Both the position numbers and the translations under genes were made by a program. Under the pieces are notes generated by a model that searched no databases, had not been told where the DNA came from, and saw only the letters and a program-made list of their open reading frames with translations. Shown piece by piece: positions 33,795 to 43,435 of a stretch of 64,000 nt of DNA. The stretch comes from Parabacteroides sp900760525 (GTDB lineage Bacteria; Bacteroidota; Bacteroidia; Bacteroidales; Tannerellaceae), in assembly GCF_049860805.1 (NCBI RefSeq), contig NZ_CP187555.1:4712001-4776000 (forward strand). Direction: 5' to 3'. How positions within the stretch are numbered: position 1 is the stretch's first letter; every line of letters starts with the position of its first letter.

Positions 33795-36700
33795 TTACTT
33801 AATGATAGCTTTAACAGCTTCTTCGCCTTCAACAGCTACTACGACTACACCCTGAGGAGCGGCGATAACAGCGTTGTCGGAAGCGATAACTGTGTTAGCA
33901 ACCGTCTGGCCTAAGATGTTAGAGATAACAACTTTCTTGCCCTGAGCACCAGTGATCTGAACGTTTCCGTTACCAGCGATTACTATTACTTCAGATGTAG
34001 CGATTGTTTCGTTATCTGTAGCCATATCACCTTCAGAACCCATTTCGATATTGAAGATAAGAGCGTTGTCACCACCTGTCTTAGCATTTGCGAATGTAGA
34101 TTCACCTTCTTCAGACAATACCAAGCAACCATCCTGGCTCTTTAACCAAGCAGCTGTTGTCGGCTGGATGGCTTCTTTAGCCATTGATTCGATCAAGAAC
34201 GGAACTTCTTTTTCTTCTGTTGCAGTTGCAGCATCTTCCGGTTTGATATAACGGAATGACCAAGTGTAAGTCTGGTGATTATCGTTGATAGCAGCCAAAT
34301 CCTTGATGTAAGTCTTATTGATTTTAGCAGCCGTATAAGCCTTAACAATTTCAGCTGTATCCAACTTATTCACATCCATATTTTCGAATCCGTTAACCAA
34401 GAAGATCAGGCTATCACCAATGTGCATTGCTTTTTCGAAACCAGCACGGTAATATTTACCGAACAAATACGGATTCTTAGCGTCTTTCACACCACGAGCT
34501 TTTTCTGCTTTAGCAGAATCCTGGAAGTTAACCAAGAACTTAGCAACAGTATAACCTGCTTTAGCCTGCGTTGCGTGAGGACAAGTCCATTCTGTGATAC
34601 CATTCAAATGTTCGTGATCCAAATGACAAGGTTCAGCAGCGATAGCATCAACAACTTTACGATCAACAGAAATCAGGTACTGCGGTTTAATATAACCTAA
34701 ACCACGGTTCACCCAAGCTGTGTCAACATGGAATGACAAGCCTGTTGCTTTGTCTTTTGTCCAAATACCCAGGTAATCAACAACTTCATCCTGGAAGTTT
34801 TCATTGTTTTCATCCATCAGGTATTCACCACGATAGAATTCTTTGAAGTTCAGATTCAGAGCGATATCCTTACCGTCTTTTACACCTTCCAGTTCAGTAT
34901 TGAAACGACGATACAAAGGAGCGTCGAACATTTCGATTGCAAATACAGAAGTATTAATGTTAGCCATTTCTTCAGCTTTCAATACAGCTTTCTTCGTATT
35001 TTCAGCAACACCTGCTTTCGTCGTATCGTTTGACAAAGCGATCAGTGCATAGTAATGTTTACCATTATCACAGTTGTTTTCTTTGAAATAGAAATCCATT
35101 GCAGCAGCAGTTTCGTCTACAGCAAACTTACCATCTTCGTTACGGAAGATGCTCTTTCCATTGTTGGCAGAACCGTCGCGAACAACAGCTTTATAAGTAT
35201 TACGATACAAATTCTTCAAGCCCGGGATTCTTTCAGCGACATCTTTGGTTACTTTATAACCATACTGAACAGCATCTACAGCTTTACCATCCTTCACAGG
35301 CTGAACCAATCGGAATGAACTTTCGTAATCTTTTACTGTCAGAGTAGAATCATCGTCAGCCATCACGCCGATAAAGTGAGAAGCGTCATACGGGCTGAAG
35401 TGATTGAATGTATAAGTAACAACCTTCAAAGAATCTTTGTCGAAGTTTCTGTAACCTAACAACGTGTCAGATTTGGCAGCAGCTGCAACTTCTTCGAATG
35501 CTACATAAATGTCATCAGTACCGTTGTTGAAATACATCTTTCCATCTTCATCTTCCATCAACTGGATAGACTGAGTGTTCTTCGGATATTCACGGTTTGT
35601 AATCGTAACCTTAGATGTTTTCTGACCTTTTCTATTCTGCAATACTACCCACTGATAAGCCGGCATATGATCCAAAGACTGGAAGTCTTCATCTACTTCT
35701 GTCCATCTTGCCACAGAGTCTGCATAGTTGATAGCAACAGCAAAATATTTACCGTTTTCTACATTCTTGATCTTATAAAGGTTATCGCTAACAGTTACGC
35801 GACCGTCTTCAGGATCATCCATCTTTGTCTGAATCAAAGGAAGAATATAGTCGTTGTTTTTTGCTGTAGTTTCATCGCTAAGTGCAACAACAGCAGGAGT
35901 CAAAACGATCTTGTTCCCATCCAATACTTTCAAAGCCAACTGACCCAAACCGCTTGCATATGCTGTTGCACTTATTCTTTCTTGTCCATGAACAGGAGTA
36001 GCAGATCCAGTAACAAGAGCTTGATAAGCAGCATTCAATACCAAAGAGTCTTCTGCAAAATAATACTTACCTGTAAAAACAGCAGCAGCAGACGGACGAT
36101 GAACATCCCATTCAGGTTTATCAGCAGTTCCGCGATTCACCCAATACCCCTTTTGTCCACCTAATGTATTTGCTCCAGAAGCGTTCCACTTAGGTTTGCT
36201 ATGCAATGTATCTACAACAAGTTTGTTCAATCTTTGAGCATCAGTCTCAGTAATACCATAATACAATGTGTCTGTCATCAACATATAAGGATTACCAGTC
36301 TTTGAGACCTGACCTTTACGCAGCAAATAGAATTTCTTATTAGTCAAAGAATCCACATTCGTTGCAGAACGTGCTTCCCAAGCATACGCCGTCAAAATAT
36401 TTTCAGGATCCGTGCTCGGATTCTTCACATCTTTTCCATTTGCAAAATACAATTTTCCGGTAGCACCTGCCAACAGGTTAAAGTTTGCAGGAGTCAAATC
36501 TACAGATGGTTTATCTGTAATAGAAGTCGGAGTGATAACAAATGCGTCTGTACTAGCAGCTTCGATAGCCTCTCTTACACCACCTTCAACAGCAGCAAGG
36601 ACTGCTATACGACCATTTTTTTTAATATAAAAAGTTGAGTCACCCTTCACTGCATACAAACCCAATGCAGAGTTGAACGCCCACTCATCGTTTCCATACT

Positions 36701-37106
36701 CATCCAATTCCACTTCTGTAGTAGAAACCCCGTTTTTTCCGTTTGTAACCAAATCAACTGCCAAAGATTGCTGTGTTAATTTGTTTACAAATTTGTAAGT
36801 AGGAATACCAGCCGCACTTGTAGGTTCAATAATCGAAACTTCCCACATTGCCGAAAAGGCGTTCTTGATAGTAGCCCCATCAAGGCTTTTCATCCCAGGA
36901 TAAGTTGTAAGAGCATTTGTTTTTTCGTCATCACTGTTTAACACGACACGAAGAAAATCATTGTCCCCATCATTAAGAGTAACGTAATCCCCAGACTTCG
37001 CATTGGCCAAGATGTCATCTGCATCTACCGCCTTTGTTTGTGCCGAAGCCGAGACACCACCGGCTACCAATACGGCAGCCAAAAGAGTAGAAAATCTTTT
37101 GTTCAT
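33795..37106 (-). CDS. Giant secreted surface protein, DUF6383 / S-layer-like, copy 1
   Basis: A 1103-residue exported protein starting MNKRFSTLLAAVLVAGGVSA (signal peptide to about SAQ, residue 23). The body is beta-rich and low in Cys. The C-terminal 75 residues (VIVIAGNGNVQITGAQGKK, VVISNILGQTVAN, ending GEEAVKAIIK) are a DUF6383 domain that looks like a type IX-type sorting domain (xISNxxGQxV). About fifteen D-S/T-hydrophobic tripeptides (DSL, DTL, DTA, DSV) fit the Bacteroidetes O-glycosylation motif, so a heavily glycosylated surface layer protein is plausible. The last 400 residues are closely related to copy 2 at 53463-56786, the N-terminal half much less so. An invertible promoter lies upstream. 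S-layer function is inferred from similar P. distasonis proteins. Confidence 0.8.
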   Translation of the reverse strand: MNKRFSTLLAAVLVAGGVSASAQTKAVDADDILANAKSGDYVTLNDGDNDFLRVVLNSDDEKTNALTTYPGMKSLDGATIKNAFSAMWEVSIIEPTSAAGIPTYKFVNKLTQQSLAVDLVTNGKNGVSTTEVELDEYGNDEWAFNSALGLYAVKGDSTFYIKKNGRIAVLAAVEGGVREAIEAASTDAFVITPTSITDKPSVDLTPANFNLLAGATGKLYFANGKDVKNPSTDPENILTAYAWEARSATNVDSLTNKKFYLLRKGQVSKTGNPYMLMTDTLYYGITETDAQRLNKLVVDTLHSKPKWNASGANTLGGQKGYWVNRGTADKPEWDVHRPSAAAVFTGKYYFAEDSLVLNAAYQALVTGSATPVHGQERISATAYASGLGQLALKVLDGNKIVLTPAVVALSDETTAKNNDYILPLIQTKMDDPEDGRVTVSDNLYKIKNVENGKYFAVAINYADSVARWTEVDEDFQSLDHMPAYQWVVLQNRKGQKTSKVTITNREYPKNTQSIQLMEDEDGKMYFNNGTDDIYVAFEEVAAAAKSDTLLGYRNFDKDSLKVVTYTFNHFSPYDASHFIGVMADDDSTLTVKDYESSFRLVQPVKDGKAVDAVQYGYKVTKDVAERIPGLKNLYRNTYKAVVRDGSANNGKSIFRNEDGKFAVDETAAAMDFYFKENNCDNGKHYYALIALSNDTTKAGVAENTKKAVLKAEEMANINTSVFAIEMFDAPLYRRFNTELEGVKDGKDIALNLNFKEFYRGEYLMDENNENFQDEVVDYLGIWTKDKATGLSFHVDTAWVNRGLGYIKPQYLISVDRKVVDAIAAEPCHLDHEHLNGITEWTCPHATQAKAGYTVAKFLVNFQDSAKAEKARGVKDAKNPYLFGKYYRAGFEKAMHIGDSLIFLVNGFENMDVNKLDTAEIVKAYTAAKINKTYIKDLAAINDNHQTYTWSFRYIKPEDAATATEEKEVPFLIESMAKEAIQPTTAAWLKSQDGCLVLSEEGESTFANAKTGGDNALIFNIEMGSEGDMATDNETIATSEVIVIAGNGNVQITGAQGKKVVISNILGQTVANTVIASDNAVIAAPQGVVVVAVEGEEAVKAIIK

Positions 37107-37202
37107 AATCTAAAATGTTTAATTAATAATAATGTATATTGAATCTATAATGTCATTCTTTGAAACAGCTGTCTTTCAGCCGTTTTTCTTAATTCCTGTA
37201 TA

Positions 37203-37236
37203 ATGACGAGCTAAAACGTACGTTTTTTTTAGTCAT
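37203..37236. repeat. Gene-proximal recombination half-site, copy 1
   Basis: A 34-bp near-palindrome with outer arms ATGAC and GTCAT and core AAACGTACGTTT (37214-37225). The core contains AAACGTACGT on both strands, which fits the ARACGTWCGT consensus known for Mpi-controlled invertible promoters of Bacteroides fragilis. Confidence 0.8.
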
Positions 37237-37347
37237 TTTTTTTCGCGACCTTTGTACTTCGTATCAAGAAGGGCGATTTTTGTACTCGTTATGCTATCAT
37301 GTTGATAAGAAAGGACATAGAAATAGAAAATTTCTTGCAAGAAATAG

Positions 37348-37377
37348 TTGGAGGTTTAAAAGGAATGCCTATTTTTG
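37348..37377 (+). promoter_or_regulatory. Outward-facing promoter inside the invertible cassette, copy 1
   Basis: TTG (37348-37350), 19 bp, then TATTTTTG (37370-37377), reading away from the surface-protein gene. The spacer shares GAGGTTTAAAA-type sequence with copy 2. Inversion between the flanking sites would point it at the gene. Confidence 0.7.
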
Positions 37378-37387
37378 TAGCGAAAAT

Positions 37388-37421
37388 ATGACGAATTTAA
37401 ACGTACGTTTTCGTTAGTCAT
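37388..37421. repeat. Gene-distal recombination half-site, copy 1
   Basis: A 34-bp near-palindrome with outer arms ATGAC and GTCAT and core AAACGTACGTTT at 37399-37410, exactly 185 bp from the gene-proximal core. Confidence 0.8.
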
Positions 37422-37949
37422 TTCTCCCGCCTTCATAATATCTTATACATCAATAATTTACAAACGCATTTCCCTGTTTTTGGCATTTAAAAAATAACAT
37501 TTTTTAAACTGTCTGATTCTTATATATTTCTCTATATATCAACAAATTAAGTTTTTCGGTTCAAATTAATGAAAAGGCTATTTCTGGACGTTTTTCGAGC
37601 GACATAAATCCTCATGTCTTTTTTTGTTAAACATTTGTGCTTTCGTTTACTTATTTTTATACTCCAGTTTCCCGGTTCATTCATGTGGTCAAGCATTATC
37701 GTCGCCTGTCAAAGCGTAACGATATCTTCAAATCGGCAAACAGGTCTTCATCGCGGACGATCAGTACGCCTAAACGGGTGGACGCCGATTTCGGGCCACT
37801 CTCTATAAATATCGGGTGAGCCTGTTTTCTTCGCTCGGTTTTGGCAAGAAGCGAACCTGTCTTTTTGAAATGTTAAATCATACAAGAACCTTCTCTAAAA
37901 AGCGAATATTTGTATCTATTTATTACTCAGTGTTTTATATTATTATGGG

Positions 37950-38099
37950 TTTCTTAAAAAATATTACCCGCAAGTGTAATTTGAAATAGATGGGGTAGAA
38001 AACCGAATTTCATGCACTACTGTTTCGATTTGGACCAACGGGTATTTGGGAGAACTGTACAATAAGCCAGGAATGACAATAAGGTTCGTTTTGAGGAAA
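37950..38099 (+). repeat. 150-bp intergenic repeat, copy A
   Basis: Matches 52546-52694 in the same orientation at roughly 85-90% by eye; the first 45 bp differ at one base. It contains a small hairpin (ATTAC, 8 bases, GTAAT). No ORF, no terminal inverted repeats. Weaker similarity extends about 70 bp further left. Confidence 0.75.
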
Positions 38100-38188
38100 T
38101 AATGAGCCAATTGGATAATGTGCCAATAAATGAAATTTTTGATGCGTTTGCCCTGAATATACACCAAAACAATGCAAAATGTCAAAAA

Positions 38189-38794
38189 CTAATGGCAGGA
38201 GGAATTGCCGATCAGGCAGGCCAGCATGGACAGGATGTCGAGGCGTACCAGGTGGTTGCGTATCTCGCTCAGTGCTTTGGAGATATGTTTTTCCACCGCC
38301 TTTTCACTGATTTTCAGTTGGGCGGCTATTTCTTTGTTCCGCAGGTTCTTTTCGCGGCTCAGTTTGTAGACTTTCCGGCATTGGGGCGGAAGGGTTTCGA
38401 CAAACCGGTTGATCTCGTTGGTGATCTCTTTCAGCAGGAGTGTGTCATGCTGGTTGTAGCTGAGGATTTCCTGGCTGATCAGTTCGTCGATCGTATCTGT
38501 ACCTTCGATGCGTTTTTGCATCAGGGCGGAATTCAGGTAATTGATGGAACGGTTGTAGACGGCGCGGTAGAGGTAGGGCTTGATCGGATCGTTGAAGTCA
38601 ATGCTTTCTTTTTTCTCCCAAAGCGACATGAAAATATCCTGGGTGATGTCTTCGGCGGTCTGCCAGTCGCCGACGAAGCGGTAGGCGTAAGTGACTAAAA
38701 TTTTGAAATAGACGTCGAACAACTCCCGGAACAGCGACAGGTCGCTTGCTCTTGTGTGTAGCTTTTTCAGGCTGTTTTCTTCCGGTATTTTCAT
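38189..38794 (-). CDS. ECF sigma factor of the SusCD locus
   Basis: A 201-residue ECF factor of the Bacteroides expansion type that would transcribe the divergent FecR/SusCD/sulfatase genes. Region 2 is YFKILVTYAYRFVGDWQTAED then ITQDIFMSLWEKKESIDF; region 4 is LPPQCRKVYKLSREKNLRNKE then IAAQLKISEKAVEKHISKAL. It is read away from the FecR gene across 99 bp. The STN domain on the partner SusC completes the signalling chain SusC to FecR to this factor. Confidence 0.92.
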   Translation of the reverse strand: MKIPEENSLKKLHTRASDLSLFRELFDVYFKILVTYAYRFVGDWQTAEDITQDIFMSLWEKKESIDFNDPIKPYLYRAVYNRSINYLNSALMQKRIEGTDTIDELISQEILSYNQHDTLLLKEITNEINRFVETLPPQCRKVYKLSREKNLRNKEIAAQLKISEKAVEKHISKALSEIRNHLVRLDILSMLACLIGNSSCH

Positions 38795-38826
38795 GATATT
38801 CTGCCTCTCTCTGGATATTTTTTTAG

Positions 38827-38834
38827 CAAAAATA
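38827..38834 (-). promoter_or_regulatory. Possible -7 element for the ECF sigma gene
   Basis: On the minus strand TATTTTTG fits TAnnTTTG, 33 bp before the sigma ATG. No -33 was found. Confidence 0.4.
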
Positions 38835-38893
38835 GAATTTTTTTCAATTCGGAGGTAGGGATATTCCCTTTTGTTTTGTGATAGGTATAAAGA

Positions 38894-39898
38894 ATGTTAT
38901 CAGAGATGAACGATATAATACTAAAATATTTACAAGGAAATGCTTCGGAAAAAGAGAAGGAGCTTCTTCTTGACTGGCTGAGGGCCGACGGGGAGAATAA
39001 GAGGGCTTTTTCCGAAATAAGGGACCGGTGGCTGGAAAGCGGTGATGCCCCGGTGTCGGACCCGGAATGGGTGAAGCGGGCCTTTGCACGTTTTACGGCT
39101 GGGGTCGAGGCGAAAGAGAGGGCACGGAGACAGAGTCGCCTGTCCTTTTATATGAAGGTTGCTGCCTCTGTCGCCGTATTGTTGGTTTGCTCGTTGGGTA
39201 GCTATTTTGCCGGGCAAAAGCGCTTCTTCGGTTCTTCCACAACAGAACAGTTGGTGATGAACCGCGTCATTATGGGAAAAGAGAGCAAGGGGGCCGTGAC
39301 GCTGCCGGATGGGACGATCGCCTGGCTGAATGCCAACAGTGTGTTGGTCTATCCGGAGCATTTCTCAGCAGACAAACGCTTCGTCCGGTTGGAGGGGGAA
39401 GGCTATTTTGAAGTCGTACGAGATGAAAAAGCGCCTTTCTTTGTGGAGACGAACGGAATGGTCGTTAACGTGTTAGGCACTCATTTCAACGTTAAGAATT
39501 ATGAGAATAAGGAGACGATCGAAACGACCTTGCTTTCGGGCAAAGTGGAAGTTCTTCTCTCCGGCATGAACAAAGGGATTATCTTGAAACCGAATCAACG
39601 GATTTCCTGCAACAGGCAAGATGGGACTTACAACCTCGCGGAAGTAAACGCTTCCGACTATATTATCTGGATCGGTGATAAACTGGTCTGCACGAACGAA
39701 AAGCTGTCGACCATCCTGCACCGGATGAAGCATTGGTATAATATGGATATAGAATGCAAGAAAGGGGTTCGGCTCGATCACCGCCTGTCGTTGACGATCA
39801 GGAAAGAGTCGCCGGAAGAAATCTTGAAATTGTTGGCCTTGATCAGTCCGATCCGCTACACGATCGAGGGAGACAAGATAATAATCAGTCCTAAATAA
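38894..39898 (+). CDS. FecR-type anti-sigma factor
   Basis: A 334-residue transmembrane regulator that holds the divergent ECF factor until SusC signals substrate. Residues 1-80 are the cytoplasmic sigma-binding part (MNDIILKYLQGNASEKEKELLLDWL), a membrane helix lies at about 85-104 (VAASVAVLLVCSLGSYFAGQ), the FecR domain follows (SKGAVTLPDGTIAWLNANS, then FVRLEGEGYFEVVRDE), and a C-terminal DUF4974 domain (KLSTILHRMKHWYNMDIE) contacts the SusC STN domain. The start may be ATG 38894 or 38906. Length and order are standard. Confidence 0.93.
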   Translation: MLSEMNDIILKYLQGNASEKEKELLLDWLRADGENKRAFSEIRDRWLESGDAPVSDPEWVKRAFARFTAGVEAKERARRQSRLSFYMKVAASVAVLLVCSLGSYFAGQKRFFGSSTTEQLVMNRVIMGKESKGAVTLPDGTIAWLNANSVLVYPEHFSADKRFVRLEGEGYFEVVRDEKAPFFVETNGMVVNVLGTHFNVKNYENKETIETTLLSGKVEVLLSGMNKGIILKPNQRISCNRQDGTYNLAEVNASDYIIWIGDKLVCTNEKLSTILHRMKHWYNMDIECKKGVRLDHRLSLTIRKESPEEILKLLALISPIRYTIEGDKIIISPK

Positions 39899-39951
39899 TA
39901 AACGATAAATAATTTGCCTATGATCTAAGATTCAGAAAAACATCAAAAAAA

Positions 39952-39982
39952 ATCAGGCAGATGTTACCAGCATCCGCCTGAT
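39952..39982 (+). promoter_or_regulatory. Leader hairpin upstream of susC
   Basis: ATCAGGCAGATG (39952-39963) pairs with CATCCGCCTGAT (39971-39982) with one mismatch, 73 bp before the SusC ATG. There is no T-run. It may mark the leader of the susC transcript or separate FecR and SusC expression. Confidence 0.5.
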
Positions 39983-40054
39983 GTAAAACTAAACAAACTG
40001 CTCTCAAAGGTAAGAGCGTGAGAGCAAAATGTAAAACTTTAAACATTCAAATGT

Positions 40055-43000
40055 ATGAAAAAAAAGTCCACGAATGGGATAGCCATACCCATTCTTAACA
40101 TTAATTTATTCAGGAAAATGAAGCTAATACTTTTATTTGTTGCCATTTCCTTTTTTCAACTGTCTGCTGTTGAAAGCTATGCCCAGAATACGAAAATCAA
40201 TCTGAGCTTGTCTGATGTGACGCTTGCAGAAGCGATCCGGTCCATTGAAGCGAGTACGCAATTTGTATTCTTCTTTAATAATTCTGCCGTTGATATGACG
40301 AAACATGTTAACCTGAATGTCAAAAACGGAAATATCAAAGAGGTTTTGAACCAGATTCTTTCCTCTTATAACTATCGTATAGAAGACAATAAGATCGTTT
40401 TGTTGGGCGAAATGCAGCAGGATGGCAAGATTACGGGTATCGTTTCGGATGCTTTCGGCCCGATTGCCGGCGCCAACGTGGTGGTGAAAGGTACGACAAA
40501 CGGAACGATCACCGACATGAATGGAAACTTCTCCCTTGACGCTCCGAAAGGATCTAAACTGCAGATTTCCTATATCGGCTACATCACAAAGGAACTGACT
40601 GTTGGCGATAAAACAAACTACTCCATCTCGTTGGTCGAGGATTCGCAGGCATTGGACGAAGTGGTTGTGGTCGGTTACGGTACGGAAAAGAAGGTGAACG
40701 TGATCGGTTCGATCGCTCAGATCGGTAGCGAGAAATTGGAAAACCGTTCGACTCCGCAGTTGTCGAACGCCTTGACCGGACAGATGGCGGGGGTGACCGT
40801 AATCCAGCGTTCGGGACGTCCGGGCAGTAGCGGCGGCGAGATCCGTGTGCGTGGTGTCGGAACGTTTACCAACTCGAACGACGACAAGGCGGCTACCAAA
40901 TCGGATGCTTTGGTATTGATCGACGGTATTCCCGGCAAGCTGAACGATGTCAGCTCGGAAGATGTGGAATCCATCTCGGTATTGAAGGATGCTTCTACGG
41001 CTGCTATTTATGGATCACGTGCTGCCAACGGTGTTATCCTGGTGACCACCAAGACGGGTAAAGAAGGAAAAGTATCGGTGGGCTACAACGGATATGTCGG
41101 TTTCAATACGCCAACGGCGTTGCCGGAATTTGCCGATACGTGGCAGTATGCGACTCTCTATAACGAAGCGGTAGGCCGTGAAGCCTATACGCAGGAAGAA
41201 ATTCTGAAGTTCAGGGACGGAAGCGATCCGGATCATTATGCCAATGCCCGCTATCTGGATGAGGTGTTCTCGCGTAAAGGCTTGCAGACCGGACATGATG
41301 TGACGGTGAACGGCGGGAATGCACAGAACCGCTATATGGTGTCTTTCGGCTACCTGAAGCAGAACGGTATTGTTGAAAAGAACGATTATCAACGTTACAA
41401 TGCCCGCGTCAACCTGATCAACGAGATCCTGCCGGGCTTGAAGCTGACCAGCCGCCTGTCCGGTGTTTACGGCAACCGCAAGGAACCGATGGCTCCGGGT
41501 GGGGATGATGCCGATAATATGTTGATCCTGATTCAGAAAGCATTGCGCTTCCCCGGACTGACACCGACTGTCTTGTCTGACGGAACCTTCGGCGCGGGAC
41601 GCGAATTGCACGGAACGCCTTCCGGATGGATCAAGAGCGATTCTTTCTATGAAAATCCTGAATTTTCTCTGAATGCGAATGTCCGTTTGGACTATAACCC
41701 GATCAAGGATTTACAATTGTCTGCCATCGGGGCTTATACCTATACCAACGGTGAAGAGCGTACATACCGTTCGACTATGAAGCTGACCGGAGACCGCCTG
41801 TTGGGACCTTCCGAACTGAAACATAAGATGGGAAAGACGATCTATAAAACTTTCCAGGCAACGGCGGAATATAATAAAAAGATCGGCGGCCATTCTTTCG
41901 GCATCCTGGCAGGTTACTCCTGGGAACAGGAGGATTACCGCTACATACAGGGTTCGCGTGATAAATTCCCCGGCAACGACCTGCCTTATATCAATGCCGG
42001 TTCTCCGGATAACCAGAAGGCTACCGGTTCGGGTAATGCCTGGGCCATCCAGTCCGGTTTCGGCCGTCTCCGTTATAATTTCAACGAACGTTACCTGTTT
42101 GAATCGACGGTGCGTTATGATGGTTCTTCCCGTTTCCCGAAAAATAAGAAGTTCGGTTTCTTCCCGTCTGTTGCAGCGGGTTGGAGACTCTCGGAAGAAA
42201 ACTTCTTCAAGGAAAACGAATCGCTGGGCTTCATCTCCAACCTGAAACTGAAGGCTTCATGGGGACGTCTGGGTAACCAGAATATCGGTAACTATCCGTA
42301 CCAGTCTGTATACGAATTGGGACAGAACTATCCTTTCGGAGACACTTATACACAGGGCGCAGCCGTTACGACAGCTGTGGACCCGACGATCAAATGGGAA
42401 GAAACGGAAACGATCGATGGCGGTCTGGAAGCTGTTTTGTGGAACGGCCTGCTGAGTGTGAACGCTTCTTATTTCAATCGCCGTACGTATGACATCCTGT
42501 ATAAACCGAGCGGAAGTGTCTCTTCGATTCTCGGACAGAAAATTTCGGAAATGAATACCGGAAAGTTGAAAAACTCCGGGTGGGAATTTGAAGTCGGACA
42601 CCGCAATACGATCGGCGACGTTTCGTATAATGTCAATGCCAACCTGTCTATCATCAAAAACAAGCTGACGACTTTGGGTGTCGGCAATGTCGAACAGCTG
42701 AACGGTATGGTCGGAAACGGTAGCGATCTGTTTGTCGGTTATCCGATCAATATGTATTATGGCTACGTGTCGGACGGCGTATTCCTGGATGAAAACGATA
42801 TCAAGGCTTGGCACGATCAGAGCAAGGTGACTCCCAATGCCCGTCCCGGTGATATCCGTTACAAAGATATCAGTGGACCGGACGGTGTGCCCGACGGCAA
42901 GATCGATCCGAACTACGACCGTGTATATTTGGGCTCCCGGATTCCGAAGTTTACGTTCGGTCTGAATTTGGGTGTGGAGTATAAAGGTGTGGATTTGTCA

Positions 43001-43429
43001 GTTCTTTTGCAAGGCGTTGCCGGTGTGACCGGTATGCTGGACGGCTTTGCCGGCTGGGCATTCAGAGGTGACGGTAATATCCAGAAATGGCAGGCCGAAG
43101 GACGTTTCGATCCGGCCAACCCGACCCGATACCCGGCTTATCCGAGACTGGAAGACCTGAGCAATTCGATCACTCCGAATATCGAAACTTCCGATTTCTG
43201 GACACAGGATGCGTCTTATATCCGCCTGAAAAATATCCAATTGGGTTATTCTTTCCCGATAAAGATGCTGCAAGCTGCGAAGATCAGCAATCTGCGTGTG
43301 TATGTGCAGGCCGAGAATCCTCTTTGCTGGAACAAGTATAAACCAGGATGGGACCCGGAAATCAATACGTCCGGAAACTATTATCCGATTTTGGCGACTT
43401 ATACAATTGGTGTAAACTTTAAATTTTAA
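40055..43429 (+). CDS. SusC-type TonB-dependent glycan transporter with STN signalling domain
   Basis: The 1124-residue outer-membrane transporter imports oligosaccharide captured by its SusD partner. After a long signal region (hydrophobic core MKLILLFVAISFFQLSA at about 22-38) comes an STN domain at about 48-115 (INLSLSDVTLAEAIRSIEAS, then NLNVKNGNIKEVLNQILSSY), which signals to FecR. Then come a carboxypeptidase-regulatory-like domain (GKITGIVSDAFGPIAGANVV), the plug (VVVGYGTEKKVNVIGSIAQ, IRVRGVGTF) and the barrel ending GVNFKF. The domain order and length are those of STN-type SusC proteins. The real start could be M22. Confidence 0.95.
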   Translation: MKKKSTNGIAIPILNINLFRKMKLILLFVAISFFQLSAVESYAQNTKINLSLSDVTLAEAIRSIEASTQFVFFFNNSAVDMTKHVNLNVKNGNIKEVLNQILSSYNYRIEDNKIVLLGEMQQDGKITGIVSDAFGPIAGANVVVKGTTNGTITDMNGNFSLDAPKGSKLQISYIGYITKELTVGDKTNYSISLVEDSQALDEVVVVGYGTEKKVNVIGSIAQIGSEKLENRSTPQLSNALTGQMAGVTVIQRSGRPGSSGGEIRVRGVGTFTNSNDDKAATKSDALVLIDGIPGKLNDVSSEDVESISVLKDASTAAIYGSRAANGVILVTTKTGKEGKVSVGYNGYVGFNTPTALPEFADTWQYATLYNEAVGREAYTQEEILKFRDGSDPDHYANARYLDEVFSRKGLQTGHDVTVNGGNAQNRYMVSFGYLKQNGIVEKNDYQRYNARVNLINEILPGLKLTSRLSGVYGNRKEPMAPGGDDADNMLILIQKALRFPGLTPTVLSDGTFGAGRELHGTPSGWIKSDSFYENPEFSLNANVRLDYNPIKDLQLSAIGAYTYTNGEERTYRSTMKLTGDRLLGPSELKHKMGKTIYKTFQATAEYNKKIGGHSFGILAGYSWEQEDYRYIQGSRDKFPGNDLPYINAGSPDNQKATGSGNAWAIQSGFGRLRYNFNERYLFESTVRYDGSSRFPKNKKFGFFPSVAAGWRLSEENFFKENESLGFISNLKLKASWGRLGNQNIGNYPYQSVYELGQNYPFGDTYTQGAAVTTAVDPTIKWEETETIDGGLEAVLWNGLLSVNASYFNRRTYDILYKPSGSVSSILGQKISEMNTGKLKNSGWEFEVGHRNTIGDVSYNVNANLSIIKNKLTTLGVGNVEQLNGMVGNGSDLFVGYPINMYYGYVSDGVFLDENDIKAWHDQSKVTPNARPGDIRYKDISGPDGVPDGKIDPNYDRVYLGSRIPKFTFGLNLGVEYKGVDLSVLLQGVAGVTGMLDGFAGWAFRGDGNIQKWQAEGRFDPANPTRYPAYPRLEDLSNSITPNIETSDFWTQDASYIRLKNIQLGYSFPIKMLQAAKISNLRVYVQAENPLCWNKYKPGWDPEINTSGNYYPILATYTIGVNFKF

Positions 43430-43435
43430 AAAGTC

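Larger units (their letters stand above)
37107..38188. other. 1.08-kb regulatory region upstream of surface-protein copy 1
   Basis: From the gene outwards it holds a leader of about 95 bp, an invertible promoter cassette (37203-37421), an AT-rich stretch, a short GC-richer segment (37690-37860, hairpin potential but no clear element), and a 150-bp sequence (37950-38099) repeated at 52546-52694. Short frames here (for example 37964-38185 minus and 37614-37808 plus) have no family signature and are not called. Confidence 0.75.

Noticed and set aside
33795..37106. Surface protein as a SusD, adhesin or leucine-rich-repeat protein
   Set aside because: No lipobox, TPR or repeat consensus is visible; the DUF6383 tail and paralogy point to the S-layer-like group.
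37203..37421. Recombination sites as an excision pair
   Set aside because: The arms outside the core are slightly more alike in direct than in inverted orientation, which would favour excision. The cores are palindromic and match an invertase consensus, and the enclosed backward promoter makes sense only for inversion, so excision was not preferred. It is not excluded.
37964..38185. 73-residue minus-strand ORF in the 150-bp repeat
   Set aside because: The corresponding frame is not preserved in the second repeat copy and no promoter or family was seen, so the repeat is treated as non-coding.
38102..38698. 198-residue plus-strand ORF over the ECF sigma gene
   Set aside because: Antisense to a clear sigma factor with intact regions 2 and 4; no independent support.
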